NCBI GenBank assembly: GCA_022402465.1
Contig: JAKRSH010000007.1
Span: 124,001-188,000, forward strand
Direction: 5' to 3'
DNA from: Leptospiraceae bacterium
Lineage (GTDB): Bacteria; Spirochaetota; Leptospiria; Leptospirales; Leptospiraceae
DNA length: 64,000 bases
Shown here: piece by piece, positions 8,841 through 19,281 of the stretch
How the letters are laid out: every line of letters begins with the position of its first letter
Numbering within the stretch: position 1 is the stretch's first letter
Notes under the pieces: model-generated
What the model was told of the DNA's origin: nothing
Database searches by the model: none
Seen by the model: the letters and a program-made list of their open reading frames with translations, nothing else
Position numbers and translations under genes: made by a program

Positions 8841-9584
8841 TCAATCTAGTTCTAGTCCTTCTGCCATTTCAAAATTCGAGCTAACACTTTGTACGTCATC
8901 ATTAGCTTCTAAATTATCTATTAGTTTAATAACCTTCTCTGCAATTTCTTTATCAGAGATTTCAACAGTTGTCATAGGTATAAATTTAACTTCTGATTCT
9001 TCCGTGGGTAATTCTTTAGAATTGAGAGCATTTTGAACATCTTCATAAGCATCAGGTGAACAAGTAATTGAATAGATGCCATCTTCTTTGGAAATATCTT
9101 CTGCTCCAGCACCAACTGCTAACTCAAAAAGGTCTTCTTCTGAAATCAAATCAGACTTGAGTGTGATTAATCCTTTTCTCTCAAAAAGTCTTGAGACTGA
9201 ACCAGGGTTACCCAAGGAACCACCTAATTTAGTTAAGATGCTTTTTATTTCTGGAGTTGTTCTTGATTTCTTATCAGTTAGAGCATCGACGAGAATACCA
9301 ACTCCACCAGGAGCATAGCACTCATACAAAAATTCTTCATAAACCTGACCTTCTAATCCACCAGTTCCTTTTTTGACAGCCCTTTCTATATTATCCTTGG
9401 GCATATTGGAACCCTTGGCTTTGGTAATAGCAAGTCTAAGTCGAGGATTAGCTTCGGGATCGCCACCACCCTCTTTGGCTGCAACTGAAATCTCTTTGGC
9501 TATTTTTGTAAATATAGCTCCCCGTTTAGCATCCAAGGCTCCTTTCTTTCTTCGAATGGTAGCCCATTTTGAATGTCCCGACAT
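8841..9584 (-). CDS. yebC: YebC/PmpR-family regulator
   Basis: 247 residues, full length, opening with the family signature [21 protein letters not shown] and continuing with [23 protein letters not shown] and [14 protein letters not shown]. YebC proteins were described as DNA-binding regulators; later work showed that members assist ribosomes at polyproline stretches. It is the fourth gene of a minus-strand run, prfB / activator-like / ompA-like / yebC / ruvC, so two genes tied to translation, prfB and yebC, share a likely transcript. Confidence 0.96.
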   Translation of the reverse strand: MSGHSKWATIRRKKGALDAKRGAIFTKIAKEISVAAKEGGGDPEANPRLRLAITKAKGSNMPKDNIERAVKKGTGGLEGQVYEEFLYECYAPGGVGILVDALTDKKSRTTPEIKSILTKLGGSLGNPGSVSRLFERKGLITLKSDLISEEDLFELAVGAGAEDISKEDGIYSITCSPDAYEDVQNALNSKELPTEESEVKFIPMTTVEISDKEIAEKVIKLIDNLEANDDVQSVSSNFEMAEGLELD

Positions 9585-9637
9585 AGGTGACTCCTAATTA
9601 TATTTCGATTCCAATTTGAAATTTCCTACTGCGGTGT

Positions 9638-10798
9638 CTATTTGATTTCTAGAACTGTAAATTCAACTCTACGATTTTTCATTCTACCTTCTTGGCTTGA
9701 ATTACTAGCTACAGTATCTTTTTCCCCATAGCCTCGAGATTCTAAATTCGATGAAGAAACACCTTTGGATATCAGATAATCGTAAACAATTTTCGCTCTT
9801 TGCTCAGAAAGTTTTTGGTTATCTTCTTGGGTTCCTATCCAACAAGTATGACCAGCCACTCGAACAATAAGATCATCATGCTTAGTCAAAACCTTGGCTA
9901 GCTCATCTAAGGCAGCTCTACCTTCGTTGGTAAGAATCTCTGTATTCCTAGAAAATGGAACTTGCAAATGATTCACAAAACTTATACTACTTTTTCTAGA
10001 ATTTAGATCGTAGGATTTTCTAACTACGGGTGCAGCTTCCTTAGGATCTTTTAAATATTCAGATGCCGAGGTTGGACCTTGGTCCTTTTTATTTGCATCC
10101 TCCGAGTTAGATTTTTTATCCGAATTGCTTTCCGAATTTAAATTGCTAACTTCTTTTTCTTTTGCAGATTCCTTAGTCTCAGAACTTAGTTTGGAATCAT
10201 TTGACAACTTATCATTTGGCTCTAATTTCTCAATTGTTTCAAAACCTTGCTCTTCTTCAACATCAGCCGAAGGATTGCCTTTGGGTCTGCAGACACTCCA
10301 AGTTATTCCTAGCAATAAGAGTAAAAATAATACTATCAAACCAATCCGAATCATTCTTTGTTTCCTTTTATCTTCAAGTTCATCTATATCGCTTACGTTG
10401 GATTTATGGTATTCAACCAAGCCTCTATAATCAGCTGCATCGTCCTCAGTCTCATAAAAATTTGCACGAGAGTCATCTGAGGTAAAAGAAGATTCTGCTT
10501 TTTCTTTTTTCTTCTTAGAAGGTGCAGCATGAAGGGCAGCAAATCTTCTCACTTCCTTTCGAATGTATTCATCTGCTTCTGGGGTGAAGATGTAATTATC
10601 CCGAATAAACTTCATAGTTTTCTTTTCTATGGATGTATATTCCTTTCCATCAGAAAGTGCTAAGAATAATTTTTCAGCAAGTTTAATTCCAATTACTGGT
10701 TTGCCATCTGGAGTAGTAGGCTTAGCTTTCTTGACAACATCAAGCATGCCTTTATCGTAATTTTTGCCATCGATTTGTTTGTAATAAGTGCCAGTCAT
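9638..10798 (-). CDS. OmpA-domain protein with cytoplasmic N-terminal domain
   Basis: 386 residues. Residues 1-140 form a charged soluble part with no signal peptide; a single TM helix follows (about 150-170, after KRKQR, so positive-inside orientation puts the N-terminus in the cytoplasm); residues 171-265 are an acidic Ser/Lys-rich linker; residues 270-386 are an OmpA/MotB peptidoglycan-binding domain with the usual AGHTCWIGTQEDNQKLSEQRAK and LESRGYGEKD stretches. This topology links a cytosolic domain to the murein, as MotB does, but MotB-like proton-channel residues are not evident. The N-terminal domain is not one I recognise. It lies between the activator-like gene and yebC. Confidence 0.85.
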   Translation of the reverse strand: MTGTYYKQIDGKNYDKGMLDVVKKAKPTTPDGKPVIGIKLAEKLFLALSDGKEYTSIEKKTMKFIRDNYIFTPEADEYIRKEVRRFAALHAAPSKKKKEKAESSFTSDDSRANFYETEDDAADYRGLVEYHKSNVSDIDELEDKRKQRMIRIGLIVLFLLLLLGITWSVCRPKGNPSADVEEEQGFETIEKLEPNDKLSNDSKLSSETKESAKEKEVSNLNSESNSDKKSNSEDANKKDQGPTSASEYLKDPKEAAPVVRKSYDLNSRKSSISFVNHLQVPFSRNTEILTNEGRAALDELAKVLTKHDDLIVRVAGHTCWIGTQEDNQKLSEQRAKIVYDYLISKGVSSSNLESRGYGEKDTVASNSSQEGRMKNRRVEFTVLEIK

Positions 10799-10824
10799 AA
10801 GGTTTCTTTATTTTAGGGTAAAGC

Positions 10825-12387
10825 TTACAGATTACCCGAATTGAAGTCCACTAAAAATTGATTATTTCGAATTTTATACTGCAAGGCACCTCTGGATATA
10901 CCTAAAAGTTTGGATGCTTCTTCTTGGGTATTGGCTCTTAGGAATGCTTCTCTTATCCACATTGCTTCCAATCTTTCTGTGGCAATTTTCAAAGAAAGAT
11001 TATCAGTAGGACTGAGCATGTCTAGATTCAAATTATTAGTTAGCTGTTGGTTAGGAGCTGTGGCAGGTTCTAATACTAAATTTTCTCGAAATGGAAAATT
11101 CGATGATTCAGATTTGCCTAAGATCTCAGCTTGGAAATTGTTTGGAGTTATTTCTGGTTGAGAGTTTACTATGATGGAATATTGCATGAGATTCCGAAGT
11201 TGCCGAACATTTCCAGGCCAAGAGTAATTGCTTAAGACTTTGATTGCCTCATGAGAAATCGTTTTTGATTTTCCATAGACTCTATTGAATTCTAAAAGAA
11301 AGTAATGAGCAAGTAAAGGAATATCTCCTCTCCTTTCTCGAAGAGGAGGAAGTCTTAATGGAATTTCAGCAAGTCGATAGTACAAATCTAAATTGAATGC
11401 TTCTTTCTCAATATCATTGATAAGATCGCGACTCGTACCAGAAATTATTCGAATATTCAAATTTGTGAATGTATTTCCATGAACCAATTTCCCATTCTTC
11501 AGAACTGTTAAAAGGCGCTTTTGTAAATCCTTAGGAAGATCCCCAATTGAATCTAAGAATAAAGTTCCATGATTTGCCTTTTCTAATTTTCCCTTAATGA
11601 CTCGATTTTCAGTTCCCACCTCTCCTGCACCAAAAATCTCTACTTCTAAGAGATCGCTTGATAAGGCAGAGCAATCTACCGTTACAAAAGGATGTTCACG
11701 CCTAGATGAAACTTTATGTAAGGAAAGAGCCACTAAATGTTTCCCTGTTCCTTCCTCGCCTAAAATGAGAACGGATGTTTCAGTGGAAGCTATGTTGCGT
11801 ATTCGTGATTTTAGAAAAAGTATCTGAGCATCATAACCAATCACAGATTCTAATGGGTCAGCACTTTCTTTATTGATGGAGACAGCATCTTTTGCGATAC
11901 GTTCTTCCAATAAGACAAATGTCAATTGGTTTGCAAAAACTCTAGCACGATTGATGGCAATTTGATCGAAATGATTTTTCTTATCAGATTCAATATTTAA
12001 TACACCAATTGTTTCACCTTGAGCAATTAATGGAATAGCTAGTTCAGATTGTACAGAATCAATGAGTTTAACATAGATGGGATCAACAGTAACATCAGGG
12101 CAATACACTATTTCCTTTTGAGCCGCCGCCATTCCCGTAATGCCTACATTGAATGGAAATTTGGCAGCTAGCTTTTTCTCACCATCCATACCTTTGGATG
12201 CGACTATAGTTAATAATTGTTGGTCTGGATCAGTAAGAGAAATACTTCCCGTAGTGGCATCAAAGAGCTTAAGGGATTCATCCAGAATAAAGTCCATTTT
12301 CTCTGAAATTAATTTCTTATTTCTGAGTTCAATTTGGATGTAGGATATCCATTCCGAGAAATCTTTTTCTTTATTGGCCTTATTCAT
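10825..12387 (-). CDS. GAF / AAA+ / Fis-HTH regulator of the sigma54-activator type, with eroded key motifs
   Basis: 520 residues: GAF domain (about 30-165), AAA+ domain (about 180-415) and C-terminal Fis-type HTH (EEASKLLGISRGALQYKIR). Walker A is present (GEEGTGKH, 210-217) and so is the PGNVRQLRN sensor region. However, the sigma54-contacting GAFTGA loop is replaced by GAGEVGTENR (253-262), and the Walker B Asp-Glu is Asp-Ser (TLFLDSIGDL, D279-S280). Normal activators need both elements to hydrolyse ATP and engage sigma54. It may therefore bind DNA without opening sigma54 promoters, or respond to a ligand through GAF and act otherwise. It follows prfB by 22 bases. Confidence 0.9.
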   Translation of the reverse strand: MNKANKEKDFSEWISYIQIELRNKKLISEKMDFILDESLKLFDATTGSISLTDPDQQLLTIVASKGMDGEKKLAAKFPFNVGITGMAAAQKEIVYCPDVTVDPIYVKLIDSVQSELAIPLIAQGETIGVLNIESDKKNHFDQIAINRARVFANQLTFVLLEERIAKDAVSINKESADPLESVIGYDAQILFLKSRIRNIASTETSVLILGEEGTGKHLVALSLHKVSSRREHPFVTVDCSALSSDLLEVEIFGAGEVGTENRVIKGKLEKANHGTLFLDSIGDLPKDLQKRLLTVLKNGKLVHGNTFTNLNIRIISGTSRDLINDIEKEAFNLDLYYRLAEIPLRLPPLRERRGDIPLLAHYFLLEFNRVYGKSKTISHEAIKVLSNYSWPGNVRQLRNLMQYSIIVNSQPEITPNNFQAEILGKSESSNFPFRENLVLEPATAPNQQLTNNLNLDMLSPTDNLSLKIATERLEAMWIREAFLRANTQEEASKLLGISRGALQYKIRNNQFLVDFNSGNL

Positions 12388-12409
12388 TTTTGGTATTGTG
12401 CTTCTTAAT

Positions 12410-13549
12410 TTAAGATTTCACAGTAGGTTCTTTTTCTTTCTGCAAAATTCTAGATTTTAAATAAGCCATTATAAAGGGTTCCAAATCTCCATCCATTACA
12501 CCATGAACATTTGCAGTTTCATAATCGGTGCGGTGATCCTTTACCATGTTGTAAGGATGAAAAACATAACTTCGAATCTGGGAACCCCAAGCAATGTCTC
12601 TTTTTTCGCCTCCAGATTTTTCTTTTTCTTCATCTGCCTTTCGTTTTTCAAGATCATACAATCTTGCCTTTAACATTTTCATGGCTGTGTCTCTGTTCTT
12701 AATTTGAGATCTCTCATTTTGACAAGAGACAACAATACCAGTTGGTATATGAGTCATCCTTACAGCTGAATCAGTTGTGTTAACGTGCTGACCTCCAGCT
12801 CCTGAGGAACGGTAGACATCTACACGTAAATCCTTATCTTCCACTTGGATATCAATATCATCATCTAACTCAGGTGTTACGTAAACAGAAGCAAAAGAGG
12901 TATGTCGTCTTTTATTCGAATCAAATGGAGAAATACGAACCAACCTGTGAACACCTGATTCGCTCTTTAAATAACCAAAAGACTTTTCCCCTTTAATATA
13001 AAGAGTTGCATTTTTGATTCCTGCAGTCTCACCTTCTTGAATATCTATCAACTCAGGACGATAGCCTTTTTTCTCAAGATATCTCGTGAACATTCTAAGA
13101 AGCATTTCTGCCCAATCTTGGCTTTCAGTTCCACCAGCACCAGGGTGAATATTTATAAATGCATTTTTATCATCATCTTTGCCATTTAAGGCTTCTGCCA
13201 TTTGAAGACTTTCTAATTTATCTAATATTGCAATGTAGTCTTCATTCAAAGACTTAGTACCTTCTTCACCGACTTCTTCCAAAGTCATTTCAATTAGATC
13301 AGGAAAGTCAAAAAGTTCTTTCTTAAGCTCTAACCAAGGTTCAATCTTCATTGACAATTCATTTTTCTTTTGAGTTATCTCCCTAGCCTTCTCAGGATTA
13401 TCCCAGAGTGCTGGATCCTTAGTTCTTTCTTCTAGTGACTTGAGTCTGTCATAATCTTCTTGGAGATTCAATTGTTTCCAATAATTTTCATAGGATTCAA
13501 TCGACTCTTTAGCAAGCCGAATTAGTTCTTTGGGTGGTTTAAAATCCAT
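12410..13549 (-). CDS. prfB: Peptide chain release factor 2
   Basis: 379 residues. The SPF tripeptide that reads UGA/UAA in RF2 is at 207-209 ([18 protein letters not shown]) and the catalytic GGQ at 252-254 ([13 protein letters not shown]). The frame is continuous from an ATG, with no internal UGA near codon 26, so the programmed +1 frameshift that autoregulates RF2 in many bacteria is absent. First gene of the minus-strand run reaching ruvC, and divergent from the acyl-CoA dehydrogenase with 123 bases between the starts. Confidence 0.97.
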   Translation of the reverse strand: MDFKPPKELIRLAKESIESYENYWKQLNLQEDYDRLKSLEERTKDPALWDNPEKAREITQKKNELSMKIEPWLELKKELFDFPDLIEMTLEEVGEEGTKSLNEDYIAILDKLESLQMAEALNGKDDDKNAFINIHPGAGGTESQDWAEMLLRMFTRYLEKKGYRPELIDIQEGETAGIKNATLYIKGEKSFGYLKSESGVHRLVRISPFDSNKRRHTSFASVYVTPELDDDIDIQVEDKDLRVDVYRSSGAGGQHVNTTDSAVRMTHIPTGIVVSCQNERSQIKNRDTAMKMLKARLYDLEKRKADEEKEKSGGEKRDIAWGSQIRSYVFHPYNMVKDHRTDYETANVHGVMDGDLEPFIMAYLKSRILQKEKEPTVKS

Positions 13550-13672
13550 TCAATAAAGAATTTCCATACTAGGTGAATTTTTCAAGGAGAAAACAAAGGC
13601 TTGGAATTTTGACTTTGACGATTTCTCCCTATACAGGAATTTAGTACCAAACTTTGCCAAATTGAGGCTCTT

Positions 13673-14839
13673 ATGATCGATTTTTCACTTACTGACGAAC
13701 AAAAAGCATTGCGTGATCTTGCAAGAGACTTCGCTAAGAACGAAATGATCCCAAAAGCGGAACACCATGACCATACTGGCGAATATCCCATAGAAATTTT
13801 GAAGAAGGCTTGGGAGATAGGCCTGATGAATATCCATATCGAACCAGAATACGGTGGAGCTGGTATGGGTGATTTAGATGAAGTAATCATGAATGAAGAA
13901 CTTTTTGCTGGCTGCTCTGGGATGGCTACTGCTATGCTGGCTAACCATTTAGCTTTAGCGCCTGTTCTTGTAGGAGCAAGCCCTGAGCTTAAGAAGAAAT
14001 ATTTAGAGCCTATGACTCGTGAATTTGGCATCTGTGCCTATGCAGTTACAGAACCAGGAGCAGGCTCAGATGTTGCCGGCATTCGAACAACTGCTAAACG
14101 AGTAGGGGATGAATATATCATCAACGGTTCAAAAATGTGGATCACTAATGCTGGATATGCGGACTGGTTTTTTGTCTTAGCAAAAACTGATCCAGCAGCT
14201 GGCCACAAAGGAATGTCAGGTTTCATAGTCGATGCTAAATCTGCTGGATTGATCATCGGAAAAAAAGAAAAGAACATGGGACAAAGATGTTCTGATACTA
14301 GAGGATTAACCTTCGAAGATGTGAAAGTCCCGATTTCCAACATGGTTGGTAAAGAAGGAGAAGGATTCAAGATTGCAATGGCAGCTTTTGACCACACTCG
14401 ACCCGGTGTAGCAATGGGAGCTGTTGGAGTAGCTAGAGCTGCTATGGAGCATTCTATACGCTATGCAAATACAAGATCTGCTTTTGGGAAGCCTATCTCT
14501 ATAAACCAAGGAGTAAGTTTCATTCTAGCGGAAATGGCTAGAGATGTAGAAGCGGGAAGATTGCTCTGTTACCAAGCAGCTTGGATGATTGACAACGGTT
14601 ATCGAAATACCTACCAAGCTTCCATTGCAAAAATGTTCTGTGCTGATATGTGTATGAGAGTTTGTACGGACGCTGTGCAAATTTTTGGTGGATATGGATT
14701 CAACGAAGAATATCCAGTTGAGAAGTTAATGAGAGATGCCAAAATCTTCCAAATCTATGAAGGAACATCTCAAATCCAAAGAGTGATAGTTTCCAAATTT
14801 CTCAACGATGGTAAAGGTATAGAAGGTCCAAACATCTGA
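13673..14839 (+). CDS. Acyl-CoA dehydrogenase
   Basis: 388 residues, standard length for a soluble FAD-dependent enzyme that makes the 2,3-double bond in acyl-CoA. Seen: [19 protein letters not shown], the FAD/substrate block [18 protein letters not shown], the RSAFGKPI stretch, and the catalytic base E363 in YEGTSQIQR, placed as in medium-chain enzymes. Chain length specificity cannot be read. It heads a tightly coupled plus-strand run with trpE, trpG, an ABC exporter and a receiver protein; its TGA overlaps the proposed CTG start of trpE. Confidence 0.95.
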   Translation: MIDFSLTDEQKALRDLARDFAKNEMIPKAEHHDHTGEYPIEILKKAWEIGLMNIHIEPEYGGAGMGDLDEVIMNEELFAGCSGMATAMLANHLALAPVLVGASPELKKKYLEPMTREFGICAYAVTEPGAGSDVAGIRTTAKRVGDEYIINGSKMWITNAGYADWFFVLAKTDPAAGHKGMSGFIVDAKSAGLIIGKKEKNMGQRCSDTRGLTFEDVKVPISNMVGKEGEGFKIAMAAFDHTRPGVAMGAVGVARAAMEHSIRYANTRSAFGKPISINQGVSFILAEMARDVEAGRLLCYQAAWMIDNGYRNTYQASIAKMFCADMCMRVCTDAVQIFGGYGFNEEYPVEKLMRDAKIFQIYEGTSQIQRVIVSKFLNDGKGIEGPNI

Positions 14840-16362
14840 AAGAATTTTCTCTAAGTCTAGAAGAATTTCGCGAGGCTTCCAAACGTGGGAACCTCGTTCC
14901 TGTTTTCAAACAATTCTTATGCGACAAGGAAACTCCTGTTTCCTTATTTTTGGATTGGGGTATGGATGTAAGTGAGGACTCTGTACTTTTGGAATCAGTG
15001 ATTGCTGGGGAGTCTCTGGGTAGGAATTCCTTTCTTGCTAGGGACCCATCCGCTACTTTAAAAGGACGAGAAGGACAATTTGTACTTAGAACTCGAAATG
15101 CTGATGGTTCTTATTCTGAAGAATTGGTTTCTTCGACGGATCCCCTTCTAGTTCTTGAAGATAAAATTGGTTCCTTTAAACAAGCAACGGATTCTAGACT
15201 TCCTTCCTTCCAAGGAGGAGCAATTGGCTTCCTTGCCTATGATGCGATTCGTTATTACGAAGTAATCCCAGATTCCAATCACAATTCAGAAAATCACCCA
15301 GATACTTATTTTGCAATTTATAATGATATCATAGTCATTGATCATATTGATCATACAGTAAAGATTGTAAGCAATGCCTACGTTGGCAAAGATGCAGATC
15401 TTGAAAGGGCTTACAATTTATCCATAGAATCTATTCGTAAGATAGAAGAGCAAGTATTCCAAAATCCTAAAGCTCATCCTTCAATTATTATTCCAGAAAA
15501 TTCGGAACATTCTTTAGCTCTTGATCCAGTTATGGGTGATGAGCAATACAAAGAAGCAGTACAAAAGGCTAAAGAATATATTTTTGCTGGAGATATTTTT
15601 CAAGTAGTACCTTCAAGAAAAGTTCGCTTTAAACCTGAGGTTCCTGCTTTTCAAATTTACAGAGCACTTAGGGCTGTGAATCCATCGCCTTACATGTACT
15701 TTATGAAACTAGGCTCCTTACAAATAGTAGGCAGTTCTCCCGAAATTTTAGTTAAGCACACCTTAGAAAAAACTACGCTCCGACCTATTGCGGGAACTCG
15801 ACACAGAGGCAAGAATCTTACTGAAGATGAGGCACTTGCCAAAGACTTACTTTCTGATCAAAAAGAAGTGTCTGAACATATCATGCTCGTTGATTTAGGG
15901 CGCAATGATTTGGGCAGAATATCAGAAGCAGGATCTGTGGTTGTGGAAGATTTTAAAAGCATAGAAAAATACTCACACGTAATGCACATAGTTAGCCAAT
16001 GCGTTGGCAAAATCCGAGAAGATAAATCTGTTTACGATGTCATTCGTGCAACTTTACCTGCTGGAACAGTTTCTGGTGCTCCTAAGATTCGAGCAATGGA
16101 AATCATTGACGAACTTGAAAACAACCATAGAGGAATTTACTCTGGTGGACTTGGTTATATTTCTTTTGCAGGAGAAATGGACATAGCGATTATCATTCGA
16201 ACTATAATTTTAGATGGTGAAACTGGCTATTTGCAAGCAGGTGGTGGGATAGTCTACGACTCTGATCCAGAAGCAGAATTACTAGAAACCAAAAATAAAA
16301 TGGCAGGCATGCTCAAAGCAATTGAATTTGCTCGCCACGGATTGAAAGGAGAACTCAAGTGA
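14836..16362 (+). CDS. trpE: Anthranilate synthase component I (probable CTG start)
   Basis: Converts chorismate plus ammonia to anthranilate, the first step of tryptophan synthesis. The C-terminal chorismate-binding domain is complete ([57 protein letters not shown]). [17 protein letters not shown] matches the regulatory N-domain. The first common start codon is TTG at 14950, but the frame runs upstream through [20 protein letters not shown] and [12 protein letters not shown], the ordinary TrpE N-terminus. The only plausible initiator there is CTG at 14836, overlapping the previous stop as CTGA, with AGAAGG nine bases before it. 508 residues from CTG, 470 from TTG. Confidence 0.93.
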   Translation: MKEFSLSLEEFREASKRGNLVPVFKQFLCDKETPVSLFLDWGMDVSEDSVLLESVIAGESLGRNSFLARDPSATLKGREGQFVLRTRNADGSYSEELVSSTDPLLVLEDKIGSFKQATDSRLPSFQGGAIGFLAYDAIRYYEVIPDSNHNSENHPDTYFAIYNDIIVIDHIDHTVKIVSNAYVGKDADLERAYNLSIESIRKIEEQVFQNPKAHPSIIIPENSEHSLALDPVMGDEQYKEAVQKAKEYIFAGDIFQVVPSRKVRFKPEVPAFQIYRALRAVNPSPYMYFMKLGSLQIVGSSPEILVKHTLEKTTLRPIAGTRHRGKNLTEDEALAKDLLSDQKEVSEHIMLVDLGRNDLGRISEAGSVVVEDFKSIEKYSHVMHIVSQCVGKIREDKSVYDVIRATLPAGTVSGAPKIRAMEIIDELENNHRGIYSGGLGYISFAGEMDIAIIIRTIILDGETGYLQAGGGIVYDSDPEAELLETKNKMAGMLKAIEFARHGLKGELK

Positions 16363-16934
16363 TCCTAATCATTGATAATTATGATTCCTTTACTTACAAT
16401 GTGTACCAATATGTTGGTGTAATCCGCAAAGATGTAGAAGTAATTCGCAATGACAAAATTTCTGTAGAAAAGGTTGAGGAACTTTCTCCTCAGGGAATCA
16501 TTATTTCACCAGGACCAGGTCGACCAGAAGACGCAGGAATTTCTGTAGATATCATTCGCAATCTTGGTTCAAAAATTCCGATTTTTGGAATCTGTCTTGG
16601 GCACCAAGCTATGGGTTATGCGATGGGTGGGTCTATTACTTCTGCACCAAAAATTATGCATGGCAAAGTTTCTATGATAGAACACAATCGAGAAGGAGTA
16701 TTTGAAAATATTCCCTCTCCTTTTTCAGCGACTCGTTACCATTCTCTTGTAATAAGTCCTGAATTTTTTCCTGAAGAATTAGAAATCACTGCTCAGACCC
16801 AAGACGGTGTAATTATGGGTGTGCGTCATAAAAAATATAGATCCATGGTAGGAGTTCAATTCCACCCTGAATCCGTAATGACTGAATCAGGTATGGAGAT
16901 GGTTCGCAACTTTTTAAACTTCTGTGAAAAATGA
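16359..16934 (+). CDS. trpG: Anthranilate synthase component II (glutamine amidotransferase)
   Basis: 191 residues. Class I glutamine amidotransferase: oxyanion loop [10 protein letters not shown] (51-60), nucleophile C79 in [15 protein letters not shown], and H169/E171 in VQFHPES. It supplies ammonia to TrpE. The GTG start overlaps the trpE stop (GTGA), so the two subunits are made in coupled fashion. In many bacteria this subunit also serves aminodeoxychorismate synthase; I see no pabB beside it, so trpG is the preferred name. The remaining trp genes are not in the window. Confidence 0.95.
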   Translation: MILIIDNYDSFTYNVYQYVGVIRKDVEVIRNDKISVEKVEELSPQGIIISPGPGRPEDAGISVDIIRNLGSKIPIFGICLGHQAMGYAMGGSITSAPKIMHGKVSMIEHNREGVFENIPSPFSATRYHSLVISPEFFPEELEITAQTQDGVIMGVRHKKYRSMVGVQFHPESVMTESGMEMVRNFLNFCEK

Positions 16935-18826
16935 AATTTTTCCTAAGGCTATTACGCTATTCTATTTACTATAAAAATCGTTTTGCCCTAGGAATCCTAT
17001 TCGCTCTCCTAACCGCTCTTCTTAATGGAGTTTCCCTAACAGCGATGATTCCCCTGTTTGATTCCTTGGGCGCAGATAAGAACACACGCTTCCATTTGGA
17101 GCTCACTCTTCCAGAAAAGATTATACAATTCAAACAAAATACTTTTGGTGAGAAAAGTCTGGATGGTCTAGAACGACTCAAGAGTCTCATTATTGATATT
17201 AAATTAAAGATCAACGAAGTGACTAAGGATATGGAGCCTCAGGAAGTTGTATGGTCTGCTTGTGTAATTGTATTGCCCATCTATCTTTTGAAGATGGTAT
17301 TTTATTTGCTCTCTGTTTATTGTCTCGCCACTGCTGGTTATAGAGCTGTAAGAGATATTAGGCAAGAACTTTTTGATAAAGTGCAACGTCTTCCACTCAC
17401 ATATTTTTACAAAGAAAAGACTGGTCTGATTATGAGTAGGGTCATCAATGATGCTGAAATTGTCTCAGCGGTAATTTCAAGTAACTTTCGTGATGCGACC
17501 ATTAATTTCTTTTATGTAGTAACACATTTATTAATTCTGATTTATCTGAATACTGAACTTTTGCTAACAGCTATATTTATAGTTCCTGTTGTAATTTTTC
17601 CTGTTACTTTATTTACTAAGAAAATATCCAAATCTACAGAAAAGTCCCAAGAAAGAATGGCTGATTTGAATGGTCATATCCAAGAAATTATATCGGGTGT
17701 ACGAGTGATCCGAACATTTGTTACGGAAAAATTTGAAGAGGATAAATTTAAAGATATCAACCAAAAGGTGTATCGGAGAATTTTCAAAGGACAGTTTTAT
17801 CTTCAAATGGCACCCAGTTTAGTAGAACTAACTTCTTCTATCGTTGTATTGGGATTTTTTGCTTTAGGTGCAAGCCTTATCTATTCTGGGAAATTCACCC
17901 AAGGTGAGTTCATGGCTTTCTTGCTAACCTTGCTTTTTTTACTTAGACCACTCACTCAGCTTTCGCAAATGGTCGGTAAGGTGACTCAAGCAAATACTGC
18001 AGGCAAAAGAATTTTTGAGCTCATAGATATGGATACTGGTTCCGAAGGGGAAAGTGGTAAGACCGAACTTGGGGAACTCAAGGAATCCATTTACTTCGAC
18101 CATATTACTTTTACTTATCCAGGAACATCAACTCCCGTTCTCAAGGATATTGATCTAAAAATCAAAATTGGTGAAACCTATGCCTTCGTAGGGACTAGCG
18201 GTAGTGGAAAATCTACCTTAATGGATTTACTTCCTAGATTTTTCGATCCCACAAATGGTAAAATTCTTTTTGATGGTGTTGATATTAGAGATCTGAATGT
18301 AAAAAATCTACGCTCCAAAATTGGTATTGTAACCCAAGATATCTTTCTCTTCTCAGGAACTGTTGCTGATAACATAGCGTACGGTGTGGAAAAATGTACT
18401 CGCCGTGATGTAATTCGAGCAGCAAGACTTGCCCATGCACATGACTTCATTAAATCTATGGAAAAAGGCTATGATACCAACTTGGGCGTTCGTGGATTGA
18501 ACCTTTCTGGCGGACAAAGACAAAGACTGGTTATAGCAAGGGCACTTCTGCGTGACCCAGAGATAATGATTTTAGATGAGGCAACCTCTGCCTTAGATGT
18601 GGAGTCAGAGAGATTGGTATCAGATGCCTTGGATCGTTTATTGAAGAATAGAACAACTTTCATAATTGCTCATAGACTTTCCACTATTCGCAAAGTTAAG
18701 AATATCATTGTTCTTCAAGATGGAGAGATCCAAGAAATGGGCGATCATGATTCGCTAATAAAACAAAATGGAATATATAAAAAATTAAATGATAATCAAT
18801 TTGCAGGAGCTGAAATTAGCATATGA
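16931..18826 (+). CDS. ABC exporter, MsbA/lipid A exporter-like (TM domain fused to ATPase)
   Basis: 631 residues: six-helix exporter domain (about 1-340) fused to an ATP-binding domain with Walker [11 protein letters not shown]-loop ([11 protein letters not shown]), signature LSGGQRQRL, Walker [13 protein letters not shown] and the H-loop [10 protein letters not shown] homodimeric flippase for lipid A, a lipid or a drug is expected. The stretch between TM1 and TM2 (about residues 45-105) is unusually long and charged, which would place an extra loop in the periplasm. ATGA overlaps join it to trpG upstream and the receiver protein downstream. The true cargo is unknown; there is no obvious reason for coupling with trp genes. 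Confidence 0.88.
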   Translation: MKFFLRLLRYSIYYKNRFALGILFALLTALLNGVSLTAMIPLFDSLGADKNTRFHLELTLPEKIIQFKQNTFGEKSLDGLERLKSLIIDIKLKINEVTKDMEPQEVVWSACVIVLPIYLLKMVFYLLSVYCLATAGYRAVRDIRQELFDKVQRLPLTYFYKEKTGLIMSRVINDAEIVSAVISSNFRDATINFFYVVTHLLILIYLNTELLLTAIFIVPVVIFPVTLFTKKISKSTEKSQERMADLNGHIQEIISGVRVIRTFVTEKFEEDKFKDINQKVYRRIFKGQFYLQMAPSLVELTSSIVVLGFFALGASLIYSGKFTQGEFMAFLLTLLFLLRPLTQLSQMVGKVTQANTAGKRIFELIDMDTGSEGESGKTELGELKESIYFDHITFTYPGTSTPVLKDIDLKIKIGETYAFVGTSGSGKSTLMDLLPRFFDPTNGKILFDGVDIRDLNVKNLRSKIGIVTQDIFLFSGTVADNIAYGVEKCTRRDVIRAARLAHAHDFIKSMEKGYDTNLGVRGLNLSGGQRQRLVIARALLRDPEIMILDEATSALDVESERLVSDALDRLLKNRTTFIIAHRLSTIRKVKNIIVLQDGEIQEMGDHDSLIKQNGIYKKLNDNQFAGAEISI

Positions 18827-19221
18827 AAAAAGTTCTAATCGTAGATGACAATGATCGCTATGCAGACAATCTAAAAGCTTATTATTCTAAACAAGGCTAT
18901 TCATGTACTCGTGCCTACAATGCCAAGGAAGGTTGGAACTTGTATAGCAATAGTAAAACGAAATCAGATGGAATTTCAGATTTTGAAACTATTGTAACTG
19001 ATATAACTATGGAAACCCAGACCTCAGGTCTTTGGATGATTCGAAAAATACATAAAGATGGATTTAAAGGCACAAAAATTATTGCAACTACGGGATTTGA
19101 TGTAATAGGAGTTATGTGGTTTTCAAAATTTATCCTCCCCTGGTTCGCAGGTATCTCCTTTATGATTCCCAAAGTTCCACTCAAAAATGGAGAAGTTGTT
19201 CTTGTTCCAATCCAGTCCTAG
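18823..19221 (+). CDS. Stand-alone response-regulator receiver domain
   Basis: 132 residues, receiver fold only. Acidic pair in IVDDND (D8-D9), phosphoacceptor D60 in IVTDITME, Thr in ATTGF, and the conserved Lys in MIPKVPL near residue 112. The stretch after the Thr ([17 protein letters not shown]) is more hydrophobic than usual for helix alpha4. No output domain, so it works like CheY/Spo0F or by protein contact. It is the last of the 4-nt-overlapping run from 13673; the cognate kinase is not adjacent. Confidence 0.85.
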   Translation: MKKVLIVDDNDRYADNLKAYYSKQGYSCTRAYNAKEGWNLYSNSKTKSDGISDFETIVTDITMETQTSGLWMIRKIHKDGFKGTKIIATTGFDVIGVMWFSKFILPWFAGISFMIPKVPLKNGEVVLVPIQS

Positions 19222-19281
19222 CGGTTTTTCCAGCATAAGATTCTACTTATTGATGAAAGAGAATCATAAAATCAGAACATT

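Noticed and set aside
10125-10485. Two overlapping plus-strand frames inside the OmpA-type gene
   Set aside because: They mirror the low-complexity Ser/Glu linker and TM segment of the real gene on the other strand.
13582-14031. 149-codon open frame on the minus strand
   Set aside because: Antisense to the acyl-CoA dehydrogenase, whose motifs are unambiguous; no ribosome site and no recognisable protein.
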